A stretch of DNA of 32,282 nucleotides from Trachipleistophora hominis. Lineage: Eukaryota; Microsporidia; Pleistophoridae. Below, one piece after another: positions 1-12,027 of this stretch. The translations under genes were made by a program, and so were the position numbers. How positions within the stretch are numbered: the first letter of the stretch is position 1; the number at the start of each line of letters is the position of its first letter. The stretch is taken from the NCBI GenBank assembly GCA_000316135.1, contig JH993980.1:1-32282 (forward strand), written 5' to 3'. The notes beneath the pieces were generated by a model, which did not search any database, was not told where the DNA came from, and saw nothing but the letters and a program-made list of their open reading frames with translations.

Positions 1-26
1 ATCATCCCTATTATCATTATCATAAA

Positions 27-101
27 GGTAAGTAAATAGGGAGCGGGTAAGTATATAGGGGCATGGTAAGTAAATAGGGGCATGGTAAGTAAATAGGGGA
101 G
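27..101. repeat. G-run minisatellite, ~19-bp unit, about 4 copies
   Basis: Four head-to-tail units of the form GGTAAGTAAATAGGGGCAT start near 27, 46, 65 and 84. The first unit is one base shorter and ends differently; the second has TATATA in place of TAAATA; the last two are nearly identical and the array breaks off into GGTAAAAT. Each unit carries a run of three or four G on the plus strand. The array begins 26 bases from the window edge, so its left limit is visible. No coding role is evident, and the unit length is not a multiple of three. Confidence 0.92.
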
Positions 102-1012
102 GTAAAATCTTAAAAAGAAAATTTAGCGAAGGTGCCTTTTCGCCCAAATTTTTTTGAAAAACAAAAACGAGGCAAATTATATCTCTTTTTTAGGCTCAAA
201 AAATTTATACATTTTATTAATTTACCATTCCTTCTTTTAATAAAAAAAATTACTTACTTTTCTTTTTTAAAAATTATGATTGCTCACTTTTTAATAAAAT
301 TGGATTTTAAAAAATATATTTTTTCAACATAACTAATAAGAAAACGAAATAAAAAGAAATAATAGAAAAACATACAAATAAAATAATACGTTTAATAAAC
401 TTTCTTTCTTTGAAATTTTGCATGGCAGATCTGCTCGTAATCTCACCATTTTGTGCTCTTTGTTTTCGATTTGTAAAAGAACTTAACCAATAGAGTAACA
501 AGGAAGACTGAAACTTTTAAATAAAAAGTTTATTTATTTAACTACAAATATCTTTTCTTTAATTACTACCTCTTTTGTGTTCTTATTTTACACTATCAAA
601 ATTTCCCTCCTTTTTTTAGGGTTAAAAGGGTCAGGGAGCTCAGATCAGGTAGAACTTTCGTAAGTAATCTCGATAGAATTATTGGGTTGGAGGGGTAAAT
701 TTTTAAAAAAACATGCCAATCTATGAAGGATAAGACGACAAAAAAGGAATATAAAAATTGGATTGTCACAGAATTGAATGAGAGTTTGAAGATAAGATAG
801 GAAAATCCTTAATTAAATGACTTATTAAAAAGTTCATTTTTTTGTTCATGCATACCAGTTCTGATCATAATACAATCATTTTGTGCGTTTTCTGTCTTGG
901 TTTTTTGAAGAATAAATTTTGTTTTATTTCTTCCATTTATTAGTTAATTAGTGTTTATTATTCTTATTTTTTTATTTATTAATTGTTTAGTATTTTTATT
1001 ATTTTTTGCACT
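102..1012. other. AT-homopolymer-rich spacer, no gene seen
   Basis: About 900 bases dominated by A and T runs of five to eight bases, clearly more homopolymeric than the DNA to the right of ~1,140. Short open frames here (132-332 plus, 307-501 minus) encode only low-complexity F/K/I/L-rich peptides that follow from the base composition, so I do not call them genes. A GC-richer patch near 600-690 contains a TTTAGGGTTAAAAGGG-like string. The change in texture compared with the following DNA suggests a different origin for this segment, for example part of a mobile element or a different repeat class, but no terminal repeats or element proteins are visible. Confidence 0.6.
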
Positions 1013-1094
1013 GCAATTTGGGGGATACTTTTGCAATTTGGGGGATACTTTTTTGCAATTTGGGGGATACTTTTGCAATTTGGGGGATACTTTC
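1013..1094. repeat. G-run minisatellite, ~20-bp unit, 4 copies
   Basis: Four near-perfect head-to-tail units of GCAATTTGGGGGATACTTTT start at 1013, 1033, 1055 and 1075; the second carries two extra T. The array is far better preserved than the other repeats in the window, so it is young or homogenised. Every unit has five consecutive G on the plus strand. It is unrelated in sequence to the 19-bp array at 27-101 but has a similar unit size, copy number and G-run spacing. Confidence 0.95.
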
Positions 1095-1098
1095 ATAA

Positions 1099-1215
1099 CC
1101 AGCACCAGGTGAAGAACCTCTTTACACTCCAGATGGAAAAAAAAATGTCTATCTATTTATAAGACAATTAATTTTTATCTTGTCTGACCGAAACACAGGA
1201 ATGAGTTCATCATGA
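1099..1215 (+). other. Coding-like open stretch (38 codons, no start)
   Basis: Immediately right of the 20-bp repeats, one frame stays open for 38 codons from a TAA at 1096-1098 to a TGA at 1213-1215. It begins PAPGEEPLYTPDGKKN and continues with a mixed charged and hydrophobic composition that looks more protein-like than the surrounding translations. There is no ATG until near its end, so if real it would be an exon tail or a relict fragment. In DNA of this composition open runs of this length are common, so length alone is no evidence. I do not recognise the peptide. Confidence 0.12.
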
Positions 1216-4200
1216 TTACAGCTGAGATATACTCTGGATTTCAGAATTCTCCGGTTGATGTACGATGAAGTATTCATATTTGAAATTCAAAAAGACTATT
1301 TTATGCGACTCTTTATAGTTTTACACTTAAAAAATATAAAAATTGCACTTAACAAGCAATAATACGTCTGGTTGTGAAGGTTGATAAAACACAATTGCAG
1401 ATTATTAATAACAGTAAAATTTACGAGGATAGTCGGGCAATTTTACCAAGAAGTTATAAATAATCGAATGATAAGGATACTATAAGTGAAATATTACAAA
1501 GGTTTAAGAATACATGTTATAGTCTGAACAACGTTGTAGTGGTTAACTTATATATTTAATAACTTTATCGTTATTTTACAGGCTTTACCCTATTCTACAT
1601 ATACACATTGGAACAATAATGTGTAATTGGTTACATCCAAATTGATTTATATGTAAATGTTACGCTAACTTAATCATGGAGTAATTTATTTTGAATAAAA
1701 AGTTAGGAACACAAATCTGCAAAATATTTGCCAGACTTTCTTGATATGTAAGGCAGTATTAAGATAAATAAACGAACTTTTTTAGAAAGTAAGATTTTTA
1801 TTCTTTAATGTTAATGAAACATAATAATTCAATCAATTCTAATAAAATACTCGGTTATATTGTACTTCCCACCAACTCGGAAAATTATTGACCTGCTATT
1901 CGGGACTGCAACCTTAAAAACTATCCAGGAGAATATTGAAGGCCGCAGACAGGCATGAAGGAAAAGTTCATGAACATGCAATATCAAACTTAAGAGTAAT
2001 ATTGATTTTAAGCATTGTCTTCATAATTGTAACATGGTGAGAAAAAGAATTATGAGGTCGAAACCTATTATGCGAACACCTGGTGGTGGGCATATAAAGT
2101 TTATATTCTTTAGGATTGTATGATCACTAGCTTTGTATGCGCGGTTATACGGATAAAATGTTGATTTCTTTATACTCATCTCCTATAACCATCTATTCGA
2201 TGCACACTCGTAGAACTTCCAAAAAAATCTGGTAATCTAATCGCATGACTCGAATTATAATAATTAACGTGCAAACATCCTCGCTGAAAGAGAATTTTAT
2301 AATGAAACATGAGATGAAACAGTGTATCCATATTAGTGGCTGAGAATAACGAGGTACGCATCATATTGTATATTTACTAAAGTAACAACTTTTAATCATG
2401 TCATTACATCCTAAAATATCTATTAAACCATTTCGACAGGATATGATTAGGGGATAGACATACAATTAATAATCACTCTCATGAAGAGGTGTCGTTGTTT
2501 CCTAATGTTCTATGTCAAAGATGTACGAAGCAGAATGAAAACCGAAAACACATATGTTTAATGCGAGTCGTTCTTATTGTGCATTTTTCGTACGAATAAC
2601 TCAGTATCTAGTTTACAATATATTTGATCTACTGGTTTCGTAATGAATAAGTGGCACTCTACCATGAAAAAAACCACATTATTCGTATCTACAGCTTCTC
2701 TAATTGGCATCCAAACCTTGAAATATAAAAACTGGGTTATTATTGTTTTTTGATTGCATCAAGTGGATACTTCGTGGAACGCAGAATTACCACCGCACTA
2801 ATGTAGAACCATGGGGATTTTAAGGTATTAAAAATCTTAATATAGTCAGCTTCTAGGTATAATTTTGATCTACTTCGGTTCTCCAAGTGTTTGGCGATGC
2901 CTTGTTGTTAATTTTTTATTCTAAATGCTAAATGAACAGGATTAACGAGTAGACTCTGTGCGATCCTATAAAATGGCTCATTCTGCGATAACCTTTCAAT
3001 AAAGTCTAATACAGAATCGAATTTGCATATGTCTTGATGCACATCTAGCTAAGTTGGTTTTGAGCTTGGTTCTTTTAATTGTGGTGCTGCTATTTCTAAA
3101 TACACTGAAACATTCACCTAACGGTTTCAAGAAGCACAAATCTGAAAACACACGTGTTTCGTATCAACTTTACGGCAAGTAGTAATGCGCTCCAAATGAG
3201 ATCACAGCATTCAATGGATGATAAAACGATTTTCTCTAGAAACCAGCTCTTTTCTCACAACTAATTGACAATTTGTACCGAAGCAGAACATTTGTGTGGA
3301 ATAAGTATGCTGTAAAAACATTTGTTAGTGTTGCAGGCATTCTTTATTCACAGGATTATCAAGCATGGATAATTTGACGTAATATTTCTTTGGTGGAAGA
3401 TAATGATTAAACTCACATGAAATCTAACGAATGCACAGTCAGATGACTTGGAAACCAGCATCATAATTATGCATAAACGATTTATTTAAATCAACTGAGA
3501 AACTTAAAGTTGAAATGCGATTTCTACGGTATTTTGTTTAAATAAATTCATTTTAAAATCATAGTAATTATTTCTAGCTACAGAAGTGACTATTCTAGTG
3601 TTCTCCACTGGACGGATGTTCTTTACACTTTTTTCACAGAGACATCGTTACGAGCTGTGTACATATAGTACCATATCTACTGTGGAAATTTCATTATTGC
3701 TTTATATAGCCTACATCTAAAGGTACAAAGACCTTATCTTGAACATATTGAATAACTTTTATGTATTACTCGTCTAGACTTGATGTGATTAATTAAAACT
3801 GACCTAAACATCACATTTTCATGATAATATCTCTCAAATATAATACTACTGCCTTGCATTAAGTGCAATTATGCCATTTGTTTAAGATGAATGCACTGCC
3901 TTTAAATAAGCTTCGAAGCTACGTTGTTTAATTTGTTCAATTATGATGGCGGCTTTGCGTATAGCATCTCTGCGCAATAAATTGATTGTTACGATATGAG
4001 AATAAGTGTATAAAACAAAACCGTAAACATTGATGTACAAGGCTAATATCCGTACTGCATACTTATTTGTATGTTTTTTCTATAGTAACACATGTCCATA
4101 CTAGTGTTTTAAAATGTTATGCACATCATCTATTGATTTTTAACAGCTATCTCTGTATTTGGTATTAAAGCTAACATCAAACGCGTTATTTATGATATTG

Positions 4201-4379
4201 AAATGAATAAACTTGGCTTGTCATCGCATACAAGTAGATTGCATGTAGATCAAGTGTATATGAAACCTTATATCCATAAAAAGATAAATATTCTTCTTAG
4301 CTTGAAACAACTGCCAATGCAGCATGTATCTCCATCGTATGCTATAGGTTTGTTCAAAATCTGATTTAGGAAAATGATA
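1216..4379. other. No feature seen
   Basis: Roughly 3.2 kb of AT-rich DNA with frequent stops in all frames. The longest open frame (2176-2364 minus) is 62 codons and looks like random translation. No tandem repeat, inverted repeat of note, RNA gene or mobile-element signature was found by eye. Confidence 0.6.
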
Positions 4380-4613
4380 TTATTCGGCTCGTGGAGGCTT
4401 TTCTAGTATATGATGATGTCGTTCACAGAATTTAAACTCAACTATGTTCAAATAAAAGATATGTATGACGGATGATAAGTTTACCTTACATTTTATAGAA
4501 ATTGACTCGATTAAAACTTGTGTTTTATCTCGTAATGTTATAGGAACTCTGATATGCAGGTAATCAATCCATTCAACATCAGTTTTTCTATTTTGCTCTT
4601 TTACATGTACCAT
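4380..4613 (-). other. Coding-like open frame, 77 codons, unproven
   Basis: An ATG-initiated frame on the minus strand, from 4613 down to a TAA at 4380, encodes 77 residues beginning MVHVKEQNRKTDVEWIDYL and ending with a charged tail (ERHHHILEKPPRAE). About a quarter of its codons begin with G, above what this base composition predicts, and the residue mix is balanced instead of F/N/K/I-dominated. An AAG|GTAAAC string inside it could serve as a splice donor. No family is recognised. It may be a small gene, a first exon, a relict, or chance. Confidence 0.15.
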
Positions 4614-6404
4614 TAATCAAAGCACTGTGTTTTTTACATAAATCAGGCCAAACGACTGTCATATTCATTTATTATAGTTTAGCACTCATATATCACACTT
4701 TTTTAGGATATACACGTTGTATTTATTTTATACATACGTTAGCCTGAGCTATTATCTAGAAGGCATTACTTATTCACAGCTATCTTAAATTTACACTTCG
4801 CAGTACAGTTTAAAGCACCCATCAAGCAGACGTTGTTCTGTTAAACCTTTCAACTGGGACAAACGAAAGGTATTACATCCAAGAACATTTGCAACGTTAA
4901 ACTGTATATTATTAAAAGTTCTTGTAGGTGTATTTGGCACAGAGTATTTAGTAAAATCGCTCATTTTACATCAATTATTCACATGTGTTTGGCCTCCTAT
5001 CCTAGTAGAAAGACAAATTAACTTTTTGTAAACATCTTATGAAATCTCTCACCAGGTACCTAAACCTTCTTCTACGCCCCATGAATCACTCGACTCGCTC
5101 AACGTGTACTTCAGCTGTGCTACTTTGTGTTGTGGATCGGCGTGTTCGTAAAATATTATAGTGGAAGTATTCATATTCCTAATCATCGGTAAATCATGGT
5201 TTGATAACGTACTAACACTAGCAATACATTATTTATATCTAAAATTCGCTTGAGATCCTTTTTCAAATTGTATTTTGTTGTTATAAGTGCGTATAAGTTT
5301 GAGACAGTGTGTTGATTCTATTTTGAGATAATTGGTCCATTATTTTTCACACAATCAATTCTGTATCGGTAAATATGTGTCACAATTAAGATTGTGGTTA
5401 AAATGAATTCTTCGTGCATGTATTATAGCAATTTAAAAATATGATGTCCCATTTGTGGCTTATTTTATCATTTTGAAGAGCAAAAATGCTAGTTTATCAA
5501 GTATTAATCTAAAAGTCTCTATATTCGATTTCCCGTCAAACTTCCGAAGACGAGTTTCTTTTCATTATTTTACTCTTCTTCGTGATATATACATCCTATA
5601 ATGCATGACTATAATCTGTCCTACATCTGTTCACGCTTATATACTCATTTATTATCGTATTTGCTTTTCTTTATTCATTTCGAAGTTGTTCCACTGATCT
5701 ACAAAATAATAATGTAAAATTAGCGATATAGGCTGTCTTTCATTGACGATTATCGTATCAAATCTTAATGTTTGTTCCTTACTGGTACCTATCTACGTGT
5801 TTATGTTTTATAGCTGAGAAATGCGTTGTTATCTAATTAATAAGCAGTATATATTATTCTACAAATCATTTAGTATCTTAATATCAAAAATAGTCATTTA
5901 TCTTCGGAATTGATTCATCTCTTCAAGTTCATGATTGTTTAGGTCATGATCAGGGTTAAGGATTGTGTAGTTCATGGTTGTATCTTATAGTCGTTGCAAA
6001 AGTACAGAAATAGCCTCTAATTAATAACTTATATATGACATGAAAACTTAATTGATTAATTTCAATTAAGTTATATTCCAGCTGTTCTTAACTTTTATGA
6101 ATGTTATTATTGTCTTTAACAGATGATAACTAGTCTTGTTCTTGATGTATTATGAGAAAATAAAACTATTTTTCACCCTTCTAAAGATTTTCTTTTTTAT
6201 CCTTCCTTGTACTATGATGCCGGGCATAGAAGCAACGTACCTCTCTGATAATTTCTAAACAGTAAATTATTTTGCGTGAATATCTTTTTAATAAAATTTA
6301 ATAACATCTCTATTACATAATTTTTCACCTCTAGAGCATTCGTTTCGCATAGACGTATAACCATATCAATATGTCAATGTTTATCAGTATACTCTCAAAA
6401 TATT
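4614..6404. other. No gene seen; one short hairpin
   Basis: About 1.8 kb without an open frame of note. The only structure picked out is the inverted repeat at 6045-6072, listed separately. Confidence 0.55.
6045..6072. repeat. Perfect 11-bp inverted repeat, 6-nt loop
   Basis: AACTTAATTGA at 6045-6055 is followed by the loop TTAATT and then by its exact reverse complement at 6062-6072. All but four of the stem bases are A or T, so the hairpin would be weak. There is no adjacent gene for which it could be a terminator, so it is reported as a structure only. Confidence 0.6.
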
Positions 6405-6641
6405 ATGTTGAGTCGTTTAGTAAACAACTTTTTCGTAAGTTTTTCATTGTTATTCTTAGCTTACACGTGTTTTGGTAACATAAAGATTTTACAGGTTTTA
6501 GATGACAAGGTTCCTAAAATTGTGGAAGAATTTGTAGACAACATCATAATTGTACTAATAAAGTTTAAGTTCGATCGGTTTATTGATCGATATAGTCAAA
6601 TAAATAGATGTAAAATACCGAAACATAGAAATACATCCTGA
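6405..6641 (+). other. Coding-like open frame with intron-like segment
   Basis: An ATG at 6405 opens a 78-codon frame ending in TGA at 6639-6641. Read straight through, residues 1-24 resemble a signal peptide (hydrophobic core FFVSFSLLFLAYTCFG) followed by a hydrophilic stretch, ILQVLDDKVPKIVEEFVDN. Alternatively, bases 6435-6494 have the form of a 60-bp intron: they start GTAAGT, are T-rich, and end TTTTACAG. Because 60 is divisible by three, the frame stays open with or without splicing, and the segment after the putative acceptor is the part with the most coding-like codons. No family is recognised. Either reading could be chance in AT-rich DNA. Confidence 0.2.
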
Positions 6642-9600
6642 TAGAAACTACACTATCTGTGGAGTCGCTCATGATCTCGGATGATTATTTATATCGAATA
6701 CTCTATGATCGCAGAAACTGAAAATAGTTTTATTTTTTCTAATTTGAGATAATTTTTGACACAAGCTTTTTAAACCATGGTCTTTTGAGATTATTTGTAC
6801 AGTGGTCTGCAAGCAAAATAACCAAAGGTTTATATTTCGGAGCAGAAATCAATTATGTTATACATTTAGAAAATAAAGATATTTTAGTGGTATCAACATA
6901 TAAATATTTCTTTACGCATACTTTTTGAATTATAAACTTCGGAAACGTGTTCAGTCGTTGTATACAAGTCATTCAGCCTAAAAATTATATTCTGTGTCCC
7001 AATTAATTATTTTACCCTTCCCGAAACTAAACAAATATATAATACTGTTACATTTGAACAATTCTTTGGGCATTTTTTCTACTATGAATTTCTATAACGC
7101 GCTCCAACATTGTATACAGGTGGTTCATTCTGAAGTTCTTGCCCTCTAAGCAGCAAAATTATCTTACAAATCCAAGAAAATCAAAAAATAAATTGATATT
7201 TTATGCAGAGTATTTAATATTCAATCACATCTCTTGAATCAGGGTTTTCTGAAATAGTTAATATCGTAGCCTACAAAAGAAGTATCTGAAAACTTAAATT
7301 TTGGATCAAAAATAACTAGTCTATCTCTCAGAAAGAACTCAAGAAGTCTTTTTATATTTTCAACACTGTGATATTAATTACGCGTGCTGCTGGTGGCTTG
7401 CTTAGCCATTATGCACAAGTGATTCGTTGTGAGGATATTGATCCTAAATAAAAATAAGTAGTTGGCTTCTGTTACAACATTTCAATAATATGGTGTATGA
7501 AATTCGATCGCAAAAGCAAAGATCCTTCAAAACACGTACCCGTACAGCAATGTTTATTGTGTAAATGCACTAATAATTAAATAACCACAAATTCTTTGAT
7601 TTAAGACGCGTGTATGTTTCCTTGGGAAAGTTGTGTTTACTCCATATCTTGCTTTCGGACAACAATCAGAGCACATTGGTACGAGATGTATGGTGTCTAA
7701 ACACATGTTCTAGGTAAAAGTTCAAATATAACATTGATCTGCAAAAGATGCAGGTGAAAAAAATAATATGAATTGTTTGGTAATGTGTACGGCAGCAAAT
7801 ATAAAAGAGTAATTCGTGATATCGAACGAGTAGCTTTTAGACGATAATGGTAGATTAACAATTCAGGTCGCTTTCGTTTACGTATAACTCTATTGGTATG
7901 TACGTGTAAATATTGACTGTAAAAGTGAGTAAATGTATATTATGTGCGGCATTATGTTTACAAGATATCGGATAGATCATTATATAAGGAATGCGACGCA
8001 ATGAAGTTAGATATGACCTTATTAATGAAAAGCGACATAATTGATACACTAACAACCACATTATTTAGAATTAATAGCTCATTCTCATAATTGAAAAGGT
8101 TTTTACAAATTATTAAAGATGAAATGGACCATATGTACCAGCTGAATTTCGGACTTAGTTTGAAAGAATTATTTAGTGTATATGTGTCGAGCGTAATATA
8201 AGCTAGGCGATCATTGTTTAAACAAACAGTGACAAAACTTTGATAAACAGAAATAGCTTACATATATGAAATTATTGTTCTAAAGAGTGAGATTACTAAG
8301 AAAATAAGCTATGGTTGTGATTTATATTTAACACTAAATCCATTTTCAATATCTTTGGTACTTCTAGTGTATAGAATACTTTTCAAAGCATAAAGCATTT
8401 TTGGCCAATCTTTATAACATGACATATATAGTGTTCAGGTGCTGTGATGCAAAACAAACTCGTTAAACTTGACATACCTAACGAGGTGAAATTAATCAAT
8501 TTGAAGGTTAGGACTCCCAATACTTGAACGTCTAAGATTCTGTTTAACGCCGAGCTTTCCTTAGCAAAAGCAGGTAGTATGTTTGAGGCATGCGTTAGCG
8601 AATTCATAGAATGTTGAGAGTTCTTTCGATAGTGAAAACAATATGATGATTTAACATAAAGATTATTTATGCACGTTCGACAACGCTTGGAGAACAACTA
8701 ATAAGTAAAGTTATCGTTCAATATTTCTTTTTGAACGACATAAGCTAAACCAGGATGAAAGCGAGCAAAAGAACTTTTTTCGAATACCATCATCGTTAAT
8801 CCCATAGGTAACTATTCCAGCACTAGGAATTGTCCGGTTGTTTTGGTAGACACTCTAAAATATACTCGAGAAAGAGCATGAATGAAGCTTCTTAGATAGC
8901 AAAGGATGTCGACAAGAAACATTTCTGGTTTTTATACTATTAACTCCGTTATAGTTTGCGAAAATATATATTGGATATGGATATATATACGCGAAATGGA
9001 TGTGTATTATCCTAGTTCGGATTCTTTAGCTTCGCTACTGATTTATACACGTTGTGAAAAAACATAGACATATGTTATCGTAATCTGAAAATTGTGATTA
9101 TGGTTGTGTTTACAACGGTCCCTAGCGTATTATACAATTATGAAAGACTGTCCTTTACACACTTTAAAAGTATATATCGTAAATAAAGTATAATTTCACA
9201 TTCTCTGTCCTAGTCTTCATTCTTTTTCTTAGAAGTATTTCTTTTGTTTTATTTTTTACAATTGTACGTTTATCACGAAATAAGACATTTAATACAAACC
9301 AAGCGTAAAATTGTTGGATTTGCGTTTTTTATTATTGTTAATATTTCCATCTTTCGGCTTCTTTTACACTACAGTATATTTCCTTCATTAAGTTTGTCAT
9401 CCCACCATATTATACAAAGTCACAATATAAGCCTTGTGTGCATTTTTGGCGCCACATAAACATAAGACTGTTCTGAATATGAGATATACCTAGATTTAAG
9501 ATGTTTAATGTGTTCTAAAAGGCTAAATTAAAATACGCTGATGATACAGAGCACATAATCATCACTCCTTGTTCCGTTGCCAGGTAGTTGTTCGTATTCA

Positions 9601-10230
9601 AAAATAATTAAATTTCACACATTATATGAAGCTGTGACGGAATAACAATGATTCTAATTTTTGCAGATTGAAATTTTTAATTTGTTCTTAGAGATAAATA
9701 AACTAACTCTCTTTAGCGTTGATAAGTCTGTTTCTTTGGGTCCGCATTAGCCCCTTAGAAACACAACATATGTAGTTCGTGAACAGGAGTTGCTAACTCT
9801 TTTCATACTTGAAAATTTAATTTGTGCGATAAACTTGATCAAATTATTTGGTTGTGATCAAACTTGGTGTTATTCTCGTCAATTAAATTTAAGGAGAGAT
9901 GGTGTGTATTTGTGTGATCGTTAATATAATTTCGATTTGCGACTTGTCGAGCGAAAATATAGAATCAAACGATGTTCTGCTAAATATAAACAGATTAACC
10001 GATATAATTATGATGATGCATGGTAAGTGACATTGGATTTAGTAGAACCAGTAAAAATTCACTTATATAAAACTATTTTTCATAAAAAACGCCAGACGAA
10101 CATATCTCATACTTGTAGTGCGATGTTTGTTTTCATTATCAATATTATTCGGTTTTAACTTGCTCTTGAAAGGAAAATCGTGTTCAATATGATCTTCATG
10201 ACACCAGGTAGGTTTTCTAAAGGATGAATT
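6642..10230. other. No gene seen
   Basis: About 3.6 kb of AT-rich DNA. The 104-codon minus-strand frame at 8383-8697 opens at a TTG, not an ATG, and has no excess of G-starting codons; I regard it as fortuitous. The 71-codon frame at 9244-9459 is composition-driven. A 21-bp string at 8431-8451 recurs near 10279 (see separate entries). Nothing else stands out. Confidence 0.5.
8431..8451 (+). repeat. 21-bp match to 10279-10299 (19/21)
   Basis: The string GTGTT-n-AGGTGCTGTGATG-n-A occurs here and at 10279-10299 in the same orientation, 1,848 bases apart, with two mismatches. The ~60 bases upstream in both places also share scattered matches. It is a relatively GC-rich match in AT-rich DNA, but a single match of this quality somewhere in 32 kb is not far from chance expectation. 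Confidence 0.3.
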
Positions 10231-10422
10231 ATAGTATTTGTGCTTTTCATTTTGAAATCTCGCCAAACGAGATATGATGTGTTGAGGTGCTGTGATGAAG
10301 GAGGAATAAATAAACATGCTTTTTATAAAAAAATAATCGTAAAGATCAAAAAAGTACTTGATGAGATGCGACACAGCTTTATATGTATAGATTGTAATGC
10401 CGTAAGGGATAATAAATATTAA
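10231..10422 (+). other. Coding-like open stretch, unproven
   Basis: A plus-strand frame stays open for 63 codons between a TGA at 10225-10227 and a TAA at 10420-10422. It includes TRYDVLRCCDEGG and then a lysine-rich segment (YKKIIVKIKKVLDEMRHS). About a quarter of its codons begin with G. It lacks an early ATG; the first methionine codon is well inside. On the opposite strand a 135-codon frame (10063-10470) overlaps it completely, so at most one can be real. Neither is recognised. Confidence 0.1.
10279..10299 (+). repeat. Second copy of the 8431-8451 string
   Basis: Partner of the 21-bp string at 8431-8451, same orientation, 19 of 21 identical. It lies inside the coding-like stretch at 10231-10422, where it reads V-L-R-C-C-D; the first copy reads V-F-R-C-C-D in the corresponding frame but hits a stop six codons later. 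Confidence 0.3.
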
Positions 10423-11760
10423 GGAATAAAACTGCTGATACCATATACCACTAGGCAGTTTAAACAACATACTTCAGTTAAGCAGTACACTTCACAACAA
10501 AATACAAAGTGTTATCATAGCGGGCTGATGCATAAATTCATGATAAATTGACCATGTTATATTCGGACTGAAGAATTAAGAGTAATTATTAGTTTTAGCA
10601 GTCCTTATGGGATAATGAGTTGCCGAAATCCAATATGAGGGTCAGTGATTCAAATTTGAGGCAATCTGGAGGATACTTATATATGGTTGAAAAGTACAAT
10701 TTTAGGAGCTATCCAGTGAAAAATCATGGAAAAGTATAAACAGAGGAATTACCATGTTGATTAGTGTTATTCTTGTAATGCGACTTGTTTTGTAAATGGT
10801 AGTTTGTTTGAGTTTTACGAAGACATGTGGTGAAAAGAAAGGTTTTGACGATATATATAATCAACACACACAAAACTTCCTGGTAGTACTGTTTAGAAAA
10901 CTATTTACTCAATAAAATTCCCATCATTTTATTAGACTTTATCTTTTAAAATCTTTTCTATTATCACCGATTGTGAGTGTGCAATCAGTTCTATCTAATT
11001 ATCACTCTCTATGATAATAACGGCATATTTACATGGCTGACACTTTACCGCCTCTAACAGGTTTAATAATCTCTTAATGATTAATTACGTGTATAAATCA
11101 AACTTGAAAGATGATATAATGCACAAATACTTCTATCTAAAGACAATTTTGTAGTGATTTTATGTGACCTGGTGATTTTTTCCTTTCATGTATACTAAAT
11201 ATAGATATATGTGAAACAAAGTATAGCCTTAGCTGCATTTATAGCTATACTGTTGAAGTTGTTTCGATAGGTCATTGAACAAATCCAATTTGTCAAGAAA
11301 TGCTTTTAAATCGTGGCAGGATCGCTTAACAATATGAACGATCATTCTTTAGCAGTATTCCCTAATAAATGTCTTGCAACTTTGTTTTTCTTCAAACGAC
11401 ATTTATAAATATAGAGCGATTATTCCTGATGTGATTTCTGTTCACCAATGATTGTGATATCGATACTTTGAATTGATTTCCTTTACTGGTTGTAAAAAGA
11501 CTGAATGGTATTTATGAACGAATAGCAATATGGTAACCCGACCCTATGGTCATCTAATTTTACATCTACTTCGTTACAATAACGATCTGATGTGAATATC
11601 TATTGCTCACTGGTCGCACCGGCGGATAATTTTTTGAAATAGATTCGTCAGTAACGAAATCAGTCAAACATACTGAGTATACCAGTATTACACATAGTAT
11701 CAATCATCGAAATGCTAGAAACACTCTTACGGGTTGTAAATTCTACGTTACTAAATCTAG
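10423..11760. other. No feature seen
   Basis: About 1.3 kb of AT-rich DNA with dense stops in all frames and no repeat or RNA structure noticed. Confidence 0.6.
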
Positions 11761-12027
11761 ATAGAAACATGCTCTAATTATTCTGCGACTGTATTTGATG
11801 TGGACTCTTTAAGCGACGAATTAGATGAGCCAATCGGAGAATCATTTAGAAGATGTGATTGTGCTTTTCGAAGATCTCTGTACGAATCCCAATACAAAAA
11901 TAAAAAACATGGTTCCTACCACACATCGTTATCAAAACCTAAATTACTAAGAATGCATGAGTCAGTTATATTTTTGACAAGTATAAACATAATAACTGCC
12001 GCATCTTTTAAAATACAGTTTGAGTAA
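11761..12027 (+). other. Coding-like open stretch, 88 codons, exon-like
   Basis: A frame is open from just after a TAG at 11758-11760 to a TAA at 12025-12027. Its first half is acidic and protein-like (DVDSLSDELDEPIGESF), followed by a basic segment with several cysteines and arginines and then a hydrophobic end. There is no ATG until the last third, so if real this would be an internal or terminal exon; the bases before it (AAATCTAG) can be read as a weak 3' splice site. No family is recognised. Confidence 0.14.

Noticed and set aside
307..501. Small frames in the first 500 bases (132-332 plus, 307-501 minus)
   Set aside because: Low-complexity F/K/I/L peptides that follow from A and T runs; the plus-strand frame opens with GTG.
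1013..1094. CRISPR-like repeats at 27-101 and 1013-1094
   Set aside because: Units are directly adjacent with no unique spacers and no cas-like genes; they are minisatellites.
8383..10470. Minus-strand frames at 8383-8697 and 10063-10470 sharing an ITAP-(E/Q)-H string, with a third ITAP at 22971-23405
   Set aside because: The first two share it because of the 21-bp DNA match; on the plus strand the same bases read RCCD. The third does not match beyond four residues. There is no G-first codon excess in the 8383-8697 frame, the one I counted.
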